This document shows, piece after piece, positions 1 to 5,359 of a stretch of DNA of 5,359 nucleotides. The notes beneath the pieces are model-generated. The model was not told where the DNA came from. It saw only the letters and a list, made by a program, of their open reading frames with translations, and did not search any database. Source of the DNA: CAZOIA01 sp964579675. GTDB taxonomy: Bacteria > Planctomycetota > Phycisphaerae > UBA1845 > PWPN01. A program made the position numbers and the translations under genes. The stretch spans positions 1 through 5,359 of the forward strand of contig CAZOIA010000295.1 in the NCBI GenBank assembly GCA_964579675.1, given 5' to 3'. Position 1 is the stretch's first letter. Every line of letters begins with the position of its first letter.

Positions 1-926
1 GTCTGCTTGTCGATGATGATCTCGGGCAGGTAGCCGAACCGCGTCCCGATCAGCGGTGTGCCGCTGGCCTGGGTCTCGATCCCCACCATGCTGCAGGGCT
101 CGCACCAGTTGATCATGAACAGGACCGCCGCCGCCTTGCGGTAGATCGGTGCAAGCTGGCTCTGGGACAACAGGCCAAGGTACTCGACCTGCTTGCCGTC
201 GATGTGCGGCTTGACCCTGGTGTCGTAGTAATCCTGGTACTGCGACTCGATCATGCCGGCGATGAGCAGGCGTCGTCCCGATCGGCGGGCGACTTCAATG
301 GCCTCGGCCGGCCCCTTCTCCGGTGACAGCCGTCCCGCGAATAGCAGGTAATCGTCCTTGTGGGCCTCGAATGGGAAGGCATCCAGGGGAATGCCGTTGT
401 AGACCGTTGCCACGTAGTTCAACTCGGGGAGCAACCGGCGCTCCGCGTTCGACAGCGAGACGAAAGGCAAATCCTTGTAAGCCTTGAAGATCGGATGGGC
501 CGCCCGTACCCAGGCCGCCCCGTGCAGGGAGGAGACCAGCGGACACCTGATCAGCCGCCCGAAGACCAGGGCGTGCACATGCAGGTGCGAGTGGACAACG
601 TCGAACTCGCCGTCCGCCGCATGTTGCATACAGGTCGCGATATGCAGTTGCTCGAGCACGCGTCCATCCGGCGGTCCTTCGAGCAGCCCGGTGTCGGGGT
701 CGTACTTCCGCGCGCGGTTTTTTTCCTCCTCAGGCCAGGTGGAGAAGGCATAGGGCACGGTCTCGACGACCTTCGCAGCACTCCTCGATCCCCCGGCGGC
801 AAAGAGCGTGACATCGTGCCCGAGTTTGACCAGCTCCTCGGTCAGGTTACAGGCAACCTGCTCCCAGGGCCCGTAGCCGGCGGGGGGGATCGGCCAGTTG
901 ATCGGGGCAAGCATGGCAATTCGCAT
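1..926 (-). CDS. GT4-family glycosyltransferase (partial, C-terminus beyond the window)
   Basis: Retaining GT-B glycosyltransferase, expected to move a sugar from a nucleotide-sugar donor to an unknown acceptor in the cytoplasm or at the inner membrane face. 308 residues are visible with no stop before the left edge. The N-terminus MRIAMLAPINWPIPPAGYGP has the glycine-rich loop GYGPWE (17-22) of the acceptor-side Rossmann domain. The donor-side domain follows YNGIPLDAFP (176-185), with the phosphate-binding R199 and K204 in GRLSPEKG and the EX7E signature E276...E284 in EPCSMVGIE followed by SGTPLIGTRFG. The N-terminus and overall pattern resemble the AviGT4-like subgroup (recall, not search). 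About 40-70 residues are probably missing. The start is the only ATG fitting the conserved N-terminus; it has no Shine-Dalgarno but a promoter lies just upstream. An in-frame A AAA AAC run lies at codons 68-70. Substrate cannot be told from sequence. Confidence 0.93.
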   Translation of the reverse strand, partial: MRIAMLAPINWPIPPAGYGPWEQVACNLTEELVKLGHDVTLFAAGGSRSAAKVVETVPYAFSTWPEEEKNRARKYDPDTGLLEGPPDGRVLEQLHIATCMQHAADGEFDVVHSHLHVHALVFGRLIRCPLVSSLHGAAWVRAAHPIFKAYKDLPFVSLSNAERRLLPELNYVATVYNGIPLDAFPFEAHKDDYLLFAGRLSPEKGPAEAIEVARRSGRRLLIAGMIESQYQDYYDTRVKPHIDGKQVEYLGLLSQSQLAPIYRKAAAVLFMINWCEPCSMVGIETQASGTPLIGTRFGYLPEIIIDKQ

Positions 927-937
927 GATGGACGCGG

Positions 938-965
938 ACTATAGCCGAATCGGTGGATCGGTCAA
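938..965 (-). promoter_or_regulatory. Sigma70-like promoter for the glycosyltransferase
   Basis: On the minus strand a -35 box TTGACC (965-960) is followed after 16 bases by a -10 box TATAGT (943-938); each matches consensus at five of six positions. The ATG lies 11 bases after the -10 box, so a start site about 7 bases downstream would leave a leader of only about 4 bases. The spacer contains a tandem imperfect 8-mer, ACCGATCC ACCGATTC, a possible operator. The promoter occupies most of the 49-base gap after cca, which suggests the glycosyltransferase is separately transcribed. Consensus matching only. Confidence 0.6.
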
Positions 966-975
966 GAGCGTGGGC

Positions 976-2205
976 TTACCCGCCACCGTTGACCAATGTG
1001 CGCAGTTCTTCCAAAGCCTGCCCGCGGGTGGTGAAGTGATTATCGAGTTGCTGGTCATAGAGGTGGTCGAGGATTTGGCTGAACCGCGGGCCGGGCTCGA
1101 GGCCGAGTTCGATCAGGTCGTCGCCGGTGACCAGCGGTGGGGGGGCGACATCCTCCGGCGGGATGGCGTCGCGGCGGCGGCGGGCAATGTCATTGCCGTC
1201 CAGGGGGAGACCTCGGGCCACGCAGAATGCCTTGTGCAAGGCGAGCAGGTCGTCGAAGCGAGCGTGGGCGATCAGTCGCTTCAACGCGGGCAGGCTGAGC
1301 GTGTCGCACCGTTCGATGTGGTCGATGTGCTCGATCAGCCAGGCGACATGGTCGATCTGCTGATTGCTGCAGCGCAGAGACCGGGTGATGCGGCGGGTTT
1401 CCTTCACTGACTCAGCGTGCAGCAATCCCGCCATCGAGAGCGTGAAGTCCGCGTGCTGGGGCAGGGCGGCAAGGACGCGGACTGCCTCCGCGACGCGCTC
1501 AGCAGGCCAGCGGGCGTTGGGCCAGAGGTGTTCGAGCAGACCCAGATCGGCCATCTGCTTAATCGCCCGGGCCCGTGACGCACGGATGAACATCTTCTCG
1601 AGTTCCTCGCGAATCCGTTCGGGGCTGATGCGGGTGATCCTGGCCGCATGCCGGCGGATCGCCTCGGCAGTGGCGGGCTCGATCGTGAAGTCGAAGCGGG
1701 TGGCAAAGCGGACGGCCCGCAGCATGCGGAGGTGGTCTTCAGCGAAGCGCCGGGCCGGCTCGCCGATCGCGCGAACGACGCCGGCTTCGAGATCCCGTTG
1801 CCCATCGACGTAGTCGATGACCCGCTCCTCGATCGGATCGTAGAACAGCCCGTTGATGGTGAAGTCGCGGCGCTCGGCATCGTGCTCGGCGGTGGTGAAG
1901 ACCACCCGTTCGGGGCGGCGGCCGTCCTGATAATCCAGGTCGCTGCGGAACGTTGCGGTTTCGACCCAATGCGCCCCTTGTCGCACCATGACGACGCCGA
2001 ACTTGGCGCCGACCTTTCGGGTGTGCCTGAACAGCTCGATGATGCGATCGGGCGCGGCATCGGTGGCGACGTCGATGTCGGCCGGCTCGTTTCCCAGGAT
2101 CATGTCGCGTACCGATCCGCCGGCCCAGAACGCCTGATGCCCGTGCCGACGAAGCCGGCGTACGATGGCCAGGGCGGCTTGCTGGAGGGTCATCGGCCGT
2201 CGCAT
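976..2205 (-). CDS. cca: CCA tRNA nucleotidyltransferase (class II, poly(A) polymerase family)
   Basis: Adds or repairs the 3'-terminal CCA of tRNAs from CTP and ATP without a nucleic acid template; cytoplasmic. The 409 residues match the usual length of about 400. The nucleotidyltransferase head has GGSVRD (29-34), the metal-binding DxD pair D43 and D45 (ADIDVAT), the RRDFTINGL segment (112-120), and the nucleotide-templating EDxxR motif E156-D157-H-L-R160 in FAEDHLRMLRAVRFA. The ERhxxE motif is ERIREE (196-201). The helical body contains SLRCSNQQ (276-283), where an HD-type hydrolase would need a catalytic HD pair; only LLHA is present. The tail has TGDDLIELGLEPGP (360-373). The family also contains A-only-adding enzymes and poly(A) polymerases, so CCA specificity is inferred. 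The start at 2205 is preceded by GAGG at 7 bases and overlaps the end of rsmD by 16 bases. A second in-frame ATG at 2193 forms ATGA with the rsmD stop. Confidence 0.95.
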   Translation of the reverse strand: MRRPMTLQQAALAIVRRLRRHGHQAFWAGGSVRDMILGNEPADIDVATDAAPDRIIELFRHTRKVGAKFGVVMVRQGAHWVETATFRSDLDYQDGRRPERVVFTTAEHDAERRDFTINGLFYDPIEERVIDYVDGQRDLEAGVVRAIGEPARRFAEDHLRMLRAVRFATRFDFTIEPATAEAIRRHAARITRISPERIREELEKMFIRASRARAIKQMADLGLLEHLWPNARWPAERVAEAVRVLAALPQHADFTLSMAGLLHAESVKETRRITRSLRCSNQQIDHVAWLIEHIDHIERCDTLSLPALKRLIAHARFDDLLALHKAFCVARGLPLDGNDIARRRRDAIPPEDVAPPPLVTGDDLIELGLEPGPRFSQILDHLYDQQLDNHFTTRGQALEELRTLVNGGG

Positions 2206-2840
2206 GGGGGTGCCTCGCTGCTGACCGTCGGCGCGGCCCGGCCGGAGGTCATGAACCGAAAGGTCATTGCGCCCACGTCGCGGCGCTCCAGCCCGAGGAG
2301 AGGCGACAGGTCCGGCCCGCCGTCGGCCTGGTGCGAATGTCGAACGATTGTCAGGGCGTCCGGAGCGATGACACGATCGGCCGAGATCCGTTCCAGCAGG
2401 ACGCGGATGCTGCGGTCCGGCGCGGAACCGGCCAGCATGCGGTAGGGGGGGTCAACGAAGACGAGCCGATAAGCAGCCGGGCTGCCCGCAGACGCGGGCG
2501 GCGGCGGGAACTCAGCACTGGCCGTATCAGCCTCGAGCACGTCAGCCTCATTGGTAATCCCGAGCATATCGAGGTTCCGGCGAAGCAGGGCCGCGGTAGG
2601 GGGGTGCCGTTCCACGAAGAGACAATACCGGGCACCTCGCGACAACGCTTCGAGGCCCAACATCCCGCTGCCCGCGAACAGATCCAGCACCGCCAGCGGC
2701 GGCAATCCGCCGGGCTGGTCCAGCCGATGACCCAGCATGTCGAACAGGACCGTCTTGGCTCGGTCTAGGATGGGTCGCGTCCCGGCGCCCCGGGGCAGGA
2801 CGATGCGCCGCCCTCGCCATTTGCCGGCAATGATCCGCAT
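2190..2840 (-). CDS. rsmD: 16S rRNA (guanine(966)-N(2))-methyltransferase RsmD
   Basis: SAM-dependent methyltransferase that makes m2G966 in 16S rRNA during 30S assembly (established for E. coli RsmD). The 216-residue protein starts MRIIAGKWRGRRIVLP, typical of the family N-terminus. It continues with RPILDRAKTVLFDML (22-36, matching the RPT.DR.re.lFn.L block), SAM-binding motif I VLDLFAGSGMLGLEALSRGA (51-70), the acidic VERHP after beta-2 (76-80), and catalytic motif IV FVDPPY (128-133). A proline-rich stretch with PPPP (112-115) interrupts the core and could need EF-P. About 18 residues after MTFRFM (192-197) extend past the usual family end. The frame is open upstream to 2885, but 2840 is chosen because family similarity begins there. 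No Shine-Dalgarno is seen; a -10-like TATACT ends 7 bases before the ATG, so the message may be leaderless. It overlaps cca by 16 bases, so the two are probably co-transcribed. Confidence 0.94.
   Translation of the reverse strand: MRIIAGKWRGRRIVLPRGAGTRPILDRAKTVLFDMLGHRLDQPGGLPPLAVLDLFAGSGMLGLEALSRGARYCLFVERHPPTAALLRRNLDMLGITNEADVLEADTASAEFPPPPASAGSPAAYRLVFVDPPYRMLAGSAPDRSIRVLLERISADRVIAPDALTIVRHSHQADGGPDLSPLLGLERRDVGAMTFRFMTSGRAAPTVSSEAPPCDGR
2213..2216 (-). promoter_or_regulatory. Ribosome binding site supporting the longer cca start
   Basis: GAGG on the minus strand (2216-2213) lies 7 bases before the ATG at 2205, inside the last codons of rsmD. The alternative ATG at 2193 has no comparable purine-rich site at the right distance, so this site favours the longer protein, although direct coupling through the ATGA overlap at 2193 could also work. 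Confidence 0.55.
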
Positions 2841-2847
2841 GGGCCAG

Positions 2848-2876
2848 AGTATATCGGTTGCCGTCGCCTTGCCCAA
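2848..2876 (-). promoter_or_regulatory. Candidate promoter for rsmD-cca, possibly leaderless
   Basis: On the minus strand TTGGGC (2876-2871) and TATACT (2853-2848) are separated by 17 bases. The -10 box matches five of six consensus positions; the -35 box only three. The -10 box ends 7 bases before the rsmD ATG at 2840, the spacing expected when transcription starts at or next to the start codon. The absence of a Shine-Dalgarno fits this. It interleaves with the rightward promoter at 2858-2886. Confidence 0.45.
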
Positions 2877-2886
2877 GCCGTACAAT
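2858..2886 (+). promoter_or_regulatory. Candidate promoter for the ykgJ-like/hisS/HYExAFE operon
   Basis: TTGCCG (2858-2863) and TACAAT (2881-2886) lie 17 bases apart; the -10 box matches five of six consensus positions and the -35 box three to four. A start site near 2893 would give a leader of about 30 bases including the AGAGAGG ribosome binding site. No other promoter-like sequence is apparent before hisS, so it probably drives all three rightward genes. Confidence 0.5.
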
Positions 2887-2910
2887 CACGGCCTTGAATC
2901 ACCACGGCCA

Positions 2911-2917
2911 AGAGAGG
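2911..2917 (+). promoter_or_regulatory. Ribosome binding site of the YkgJ-like gene
   Basis: AGAGAGG, 6 bases before the ATG at 2924, is the best Shine-Dalgarno in the window. It decides the start over the upstream in-frame ATG at 2858, whose extra 22 residues would overlap the promoter and do not resemble the family. Confidence 0.7.
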
Positions 2918-2923
2918 TATTCC

Positions 2924-3418
2924 ATGAAGCTGCCGATTCTTCCAGACACAGACAGCCTGTGCGATCAATGCGTCGCCCTGTGCTGCCGGTATTTCGCATT
3001 CGCCATCGACAAGCCTGAGACCAAACGCGAGTTCGACGACATCCGCTGGTACATGCTGCACGAGGATACCATCGTCTTCGTGGAGGACGGTGAGTGGTAT
3101 ATCCAGATCAACCGCAAGTGCAAGGCGCTTCAGCCGGACAACCGGTGCGCCGTTTACGACAACCGGCCGGCGATTTGCCGGGGGTACACCACTGACGCGT
3201 GCGACTGGCATGGGGACGAATACGAGTACGACCATCTGTTTACCGAGCCGGAGCAGATCGAGCGGTTCGCCAAGGAGTACTTGGCCAAGAAGCGGAAGCG
3301 CCGAGCCGCCGCGAGAAAGAAAACGAGCCGGAGGACAACCGCCTCCAGGAAGCGACCGGCCAAGCGAAGTCCAGCCCGGAAAGTGGGCGTCCCCCTTCGA
3401 TTGCTCAAGTCAGCCTGA
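2924..3418 (+). CDS. YkgJ-family cysteine-cluster protein (UPF0153-like) with a basic C-terminal tail
   Basis: Small cytoplasmic protein of 164 residues, proposed for the family to bind zinc or iron; biochemical function is not established. The cysteine pattern is the family hallmark: C13-x2-C16-x3-C20-C21 near the N-terminus, then C66, C75 and C85 in KCKALQPDNRCAVYDNRPAI-C-R, where RPAICRGY is the typical 'RP..CR.f/y' block, plus C93 followed by H96. There is no signal peptide or membrane segment. Residues 121-153 form an unusual tail with 18 Lys/Arg in 33 positions, plus Ala, Ser, Thr and Pro, resembling histone H1 or chlamydial Hc1 tails and suggesting nucleic-acid binding (inference). A short VGVPLRLLKSA closes the protein. 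It is first in a rightward operon with hisS 7 bases downstream. E. coli ykgJ is not implied as an orthologue, so no symbol is given. Confidence 0.88.
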   Translation: MKLPILPDTDSLCDQCVALCCRYFAFAIDKPETKREFDDIRWYMLHEDTIVFVEDGEWYIQINRKCKALQPDNRCAVYDNRPAICRGYTTDACDWHGDEYEYDHLFTEPEQIERFAKEYLAKKRKRRAAARKKTSRRTTASRKRPAKRSPARKVGVPLRLLKSA

Positions 3419-3425
3419 TGATGCC

Positions 3426-4769
3426 ATGACTTTCCAGGCCCCCAGAGGTACCCGAGACTTCTACCCCGCGGATATGGCCGTGCGTAACTGGATCGTCGAT
3501 GCGTGGCGGCGGGTGTCCGTTCGCAGTGGATTCGAGGAATACGACGGGCCCATCTTCGAACACCTGGACCTCTACCGGGCCAAGAGCGGCGACGAGATCG
3601 TCTCAGAGCTGTTCCATTTCAAAGACCGCGGCGAGCGGGAGTTGGCGATCCGGCCCGAGATAACGCCGACCCTGGCCCGGATGATCGCCGCTAGGGCCCC
3701 GGCGTTGCCGCGACCGATCAAATGGTTCAGCGTGCCCCGGCTCTGCCGGGCGGAGCGTCCCCAGCGCGGCCGGCTCCGAGAGTTCTTTCAATGGAATATC
3801 GACATCGTCGGCGTGGACGACCCGCTGGCTGACGCGGAATGCATCTTCGTGGCCCTCGACTTCTTTCGAGAGGTCGGCCTGACCCCCGCCGACATGGTGA
3901 TGAAGATCAACTCGCGGTCGCTGCTGTCGGCGCTGCTGGTCGCCCGAGGCTTCAGTCCGGATCGACATGACGCGATCTTTGCTGCCCTCGACAAACGCGA
4001 CAAGGTCTCCTCGGAGGCGTTCGCCGAGACGATAGAGAAGGTCGCCCAAGACACTCGCGAGAAGACGATGCTCCTGGAGATTGGCCGAGCTCACGGCAAG
4101 GCCGGGTTGGACTCCATGGGCGAGACGGCTACCGGACATGACCGGGCGGAGGCTGAGCTGACCCGGTTGCGGGAGGTTTTCGGCCTGCTCGGTAAGATGG
4201 GCATGGCGGATTACTGCGAGTTCGACATGAGCGTGGTTCGCGGCCTGGCGTATTACACCGGCGTGGTTTTCGAGGGCTTCGGCAAGGGCGAGTTGCGGCG
4301 GGCGATCTGCGGTGGCGGGCGCTACGACCGGCTTCTGGAGGTTCTGGGGGGGGAGCCGATGTCGGGCATCGGCTTCGGGACGAGCGACGTGGTGACCATG
4401 ACCCTGCTGGGTGAATTGGATCGCCTGCCCACCCGGGCCACAACCTCCAAGCGGGTGCAGCTCTTCGTCATCGACGCCGATACCGCGCTGTTTGACGAGG
4501 TCCTGACCCTCGTCTTTAAGCTCCGGCAGGCCGGGTACGCAACCGAGTTCAGCTATCGCCGACAATCCATCGGCAAGCAACTCAAGCAGGCTGTCAACTT
4601 CGATGCCGCTCGGGCCGTCATCGTGGGCTCGGAGTACATTCATCGACGGGCGGTCAACGTGAAAAACCTGGCCACCGGCCGACAGGCGGAGATGCCCGTG
4701 GATGCTTTCCTCGCCGACCCGCTCGCCTGGTCCGAAAGCCCGGACATTGAACCGACGCCCCGCGCATGA
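3426..4769 (+). CDS. hisS: Histidyl-tRNA synthetase (class II)
   Basis: Charges tRNA-His with histidine using ATP; cytoplasmic homodimer. The 447 residues fit the family (about 420-460). Start MTFQAPRGTRDFYP is the canonical PRGTRD N-terminus. Motif 1 covers GFEEYDGPIFE (35-45). Motif 2 is CRAERPQRGRLREFFQWNID (107-126) with catalytic R108. The histidine-binding block is RGLAYYTGVVFE (272-283) with R272, where most bacteria have RGLDYY or RGLEYY, and then CGGGRYD (295-301). Motif 3 is GIGFGTSDVV (314-323), in which D321 stands where the ATP-contacting Arg is normally found. The anticodon-binding domain starts near RVQLFVID (343-350) and includes QSIGKQLKQA (380-389). Upstream in-frame sequence lacks similarity, so 3426 is chosen; there is no clear Shine-Dalgarno. 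The paralogue HisZ is unlikely because motif 2 and the C-terminal anticodon domain are present. The stop overlaps the next gene as ATGA. Confidence 0.95.
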   Translation: MTFQAPRGTRDFYPADMAVRNWIVDAWRRVSVRSGFEEYDGPIFEHLDLYRAKSGDEIVSELFHFKDRGERELAIRPEITPTLARMIAARAPALPRPIKWFSVPRLCRAERPQRGRLREFFQWNIDIVGVDDPLADAECIFVALDFFREVGLTPADMVMKINSRSLLSALLVARGFSPDRHDAIFAALDKRDKVSSEAFAETIEKVAQDTREKTMLLEIGRAHGKAGLDSMGETATGHDRAEAELTRLREVFGLLGKMGMADYCEFDMSVVRGLAYYTGVVFEGFGKGELRRAICGGGRYDRLLEVLGGEPMSGIGFGTSDVVTMTLLGELDRLPTRATTSKRVQLFVIDADTALFDEVLTLVFKLRQAGYATEFSYRRQSIGKQLKQAVNFDAARAVIVGSEYIHRRAVNVKNLATGRQAEMPVDAFLADPLAWSESPDIEPTPRA

Positions 4770-5284
4770 CGCGTCGACACATCCATTACGAGGCAGCCTT
4801 CGAGGACTACCTTCGCAGCAGGGGGGTGCCTTACGTTCCCGTAGAGGAGACCCGAAGGGTGATCTTCGCCGGAGCGAAGGTCAAGTCGTTCGATTTCCTG
4901 GTCTACGCCCCCGGCGAACGTCACTGGATTGTGGACGTGAAAGGGCGCAAGTTCCCGTATACCGATCACCGGGGTTCCAGGCGCTACTGGGAGAACTGGG
5001 TCTCACGGGGCGATCTGGAAAGTCTGGAGGAATGGCAAACGGTCTTCGGCGATGAGTTCGAGGCCCGGTTCGTGTTCGCTTACCTGCTCGGGGGCCCGCC
5101 GGACCGCTGGCCGGAAGTGCGGCCGCACAGCTTCCGAGGGGATTACTACGCTTTTCTCGCGGTGACCCTCGCGGACTACCGGCGGCATTGCCGGCCCCGG
5201 TCGCAGAAATGGCAGACGGTCGCGGTACCCAGGGCCGTATTCCGGCAACTCCTGCGCCCGGTAGACGCGTACGGCGGTAGGTAA
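4766..5284 (+). CDS. HYExAFE-family protein, putative PD-(D/E)XK nuclease-like fold
   Basis: 172-residue cytoplasmic protein with no signal peptide or membrane segment. I recall a family of unknown function, named for HYExAFE and seen in planctomycetes; here the motif is HYEAAFEDYL (7-16). The layout matches a PD-(D/E)XK nuclease core: an N-terminal helix with E9 and E13, a strand SFDFLVY (41-47) with D43, a turn, then HWIVDVKGRKF (53-63) carrying D57-x-K59. A helix DLESLEEWQTVFG (83-95) and a strand ARFVFAYLL (100-108) follow, as in VRR-NUC, Mrr or NERD-like members. The C-terminal region (125-166) has YYAFLAVTLADYRRH and KWQTVAVPRAVFRQLL, which I do not recognise. The fold call is inference from motif order; activity is unproven. 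Its ATG at 4766 overlaps the hisS stop by 4 bases with no Shine-Dalgarno, so translation is probably coupled to hisS. Confidence 0.87.
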   Translation: MTRRHIHYEAAFEDYLRSRGVPYVPVEETRRVIFAGAKVKSFDFLVYAPGERHWIVDVKGRKFPYTDHRGSRRYWENWVSRGDLESLEEWQTVFGDEFEARFVFAYLLGGPPDRWPEVRPHSFRGDYYAFLAVTLADYRRHCRPRSQKWQTVAVPRAVFRQLLRPVDAYGGR

Positions 5285-5295
5285 GGCAACGATCG

Positions 5296-5324
5296 GCCGG
5301 AAAAGGGTGCGTGACAGTTCCGGC
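5296..5324 (+). repeat. Short inverted repeat after the rightward operon
   Basis: GCCGGAA (5296-5302) and TTCCGGC (5318-5324) are perfect 7-base inverted arms around a 15-base loop, starting 12 bases after the stop of the HYExAFE gene. The position suits a transcript end, but no T-run follows and the loop is long, so it is not a convincing intrinsic terminator; a protein-binding site or chance are equally possible. Nothing else is recognisable in 5285-5359. Confidence 0.35.
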
Positions 5325-5359
5325 GGGGACCTTCGGGCGGAGAAAGGGACGGCACCTCG

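Noticed and set aside
360..944. Rightward open frame opposite the glycosyltransferase
   Set aside because: The opposite strand encodes a clear GT4 protein across the same span and this frame has no recognisable domain.
1327..1440. HD-domain phosphohydrolase fused in cca
   Set aside because: The helical body has an LLHA-like segment but lacks the HD pair and further metal ligands, matching the plain family body.
1648..2445. Long rightward open frame across cca and rsmD
   Set aside because: It is antisense to two well-recognised genes, has no family-like sequence, and arises because GC-rich genes leave opposite frames open.
3090..3425. N-terminal extension of hisS by 112 residues
   Set aside because: The extension overlaps the YkgJ-like gene in another frame and has no HisRS similarity; the PRGTRD N-terminus starts right after the ATG at 3426.
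4346..4353. G8 run in hisS (also G or C runs of seven at 882-888, 1139-1145 and 2445-2451) as phase-variation sites
   Set aside because: They encode ordinary Gly-Gly or Pro-Pro pairs, the frames are intact, and housekeeping genes are unlikely phase-variable loci; at most they are places to suspect sequencing error.
3603..4643. 346-residue leftward open frame inside hisS
   Set aside because: It is a shadow of hisS; the hisS frame carries every catalytic motif and this frame shows none.
1..5359. Defence island, mobile element, CRISPR array or tRNA gene
   Set aside because: No direct repeats of array type, terminal inverted repeats, transposase or integrase motifs, or cloverleaf with a TTC loop were found on either strand.

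Overview
The window is GC-rich, almost entirely coding, and reads as an ordinary bacterial chromosome. I infer a planctomycete-like bacterium (Planctomycetota or a close relative). The reasons are the last gene, which belongs to a family I recall as planctomycete-associated and named for its HYExAFE motif, the unusual motif 3 of the histidyl-tRNA synthetase, and sparse Shine-Dalgarno use. This is recall and inference, not a search result. There are no rRNA or tRNA genes, CRISPR arrays, insertion sequences or attachment sites that I can see.

Layout: positions 1-2840 are transcribed leftwards and hold rsmD (16S rRNA guanine-N2 methyltransferase), then cca (tRNA nucleotidyltransferase) overlapping its end, then, after 49 bases containing a good promoter, a GT4 glycosyltransferase that runs off the left edge. 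Positions 2924-5284 are transcribed rightwards and hold a YkgJ-type cysteine-cluster protein with a histone-like basic tail, then hisS (histidyl-tRNA synthetase) 7 bases later, then a HYExAFE-family protein whose ATG overlaps the hisS stop as ATGA. The 83-base divergent region (2841-2923) has sigma70-like promoters facing both ways whose elements interleave. The last 75 bases hold one short inverted repeat and no gene.

How the genes relate: rsmD, cca and hisS all serve translation (rRNA modification, tRNA 3'-end maturation or repair, tRNA charging). The two less understood proteins, the cysteine-cluster protein with a basic tail and the HYExAFE protein, are arranged for co-expression with hisS. 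The HYExAFE protein has the residue pattern of a PD-(D/E)XK nuclease fold (E9/E13, D43, D57-x-K59). It is the best candidate here for undescribed biology. The glycosyltransferase looks like a separate transcription unit involved in envelope or secondary-metabolite glycosylation.
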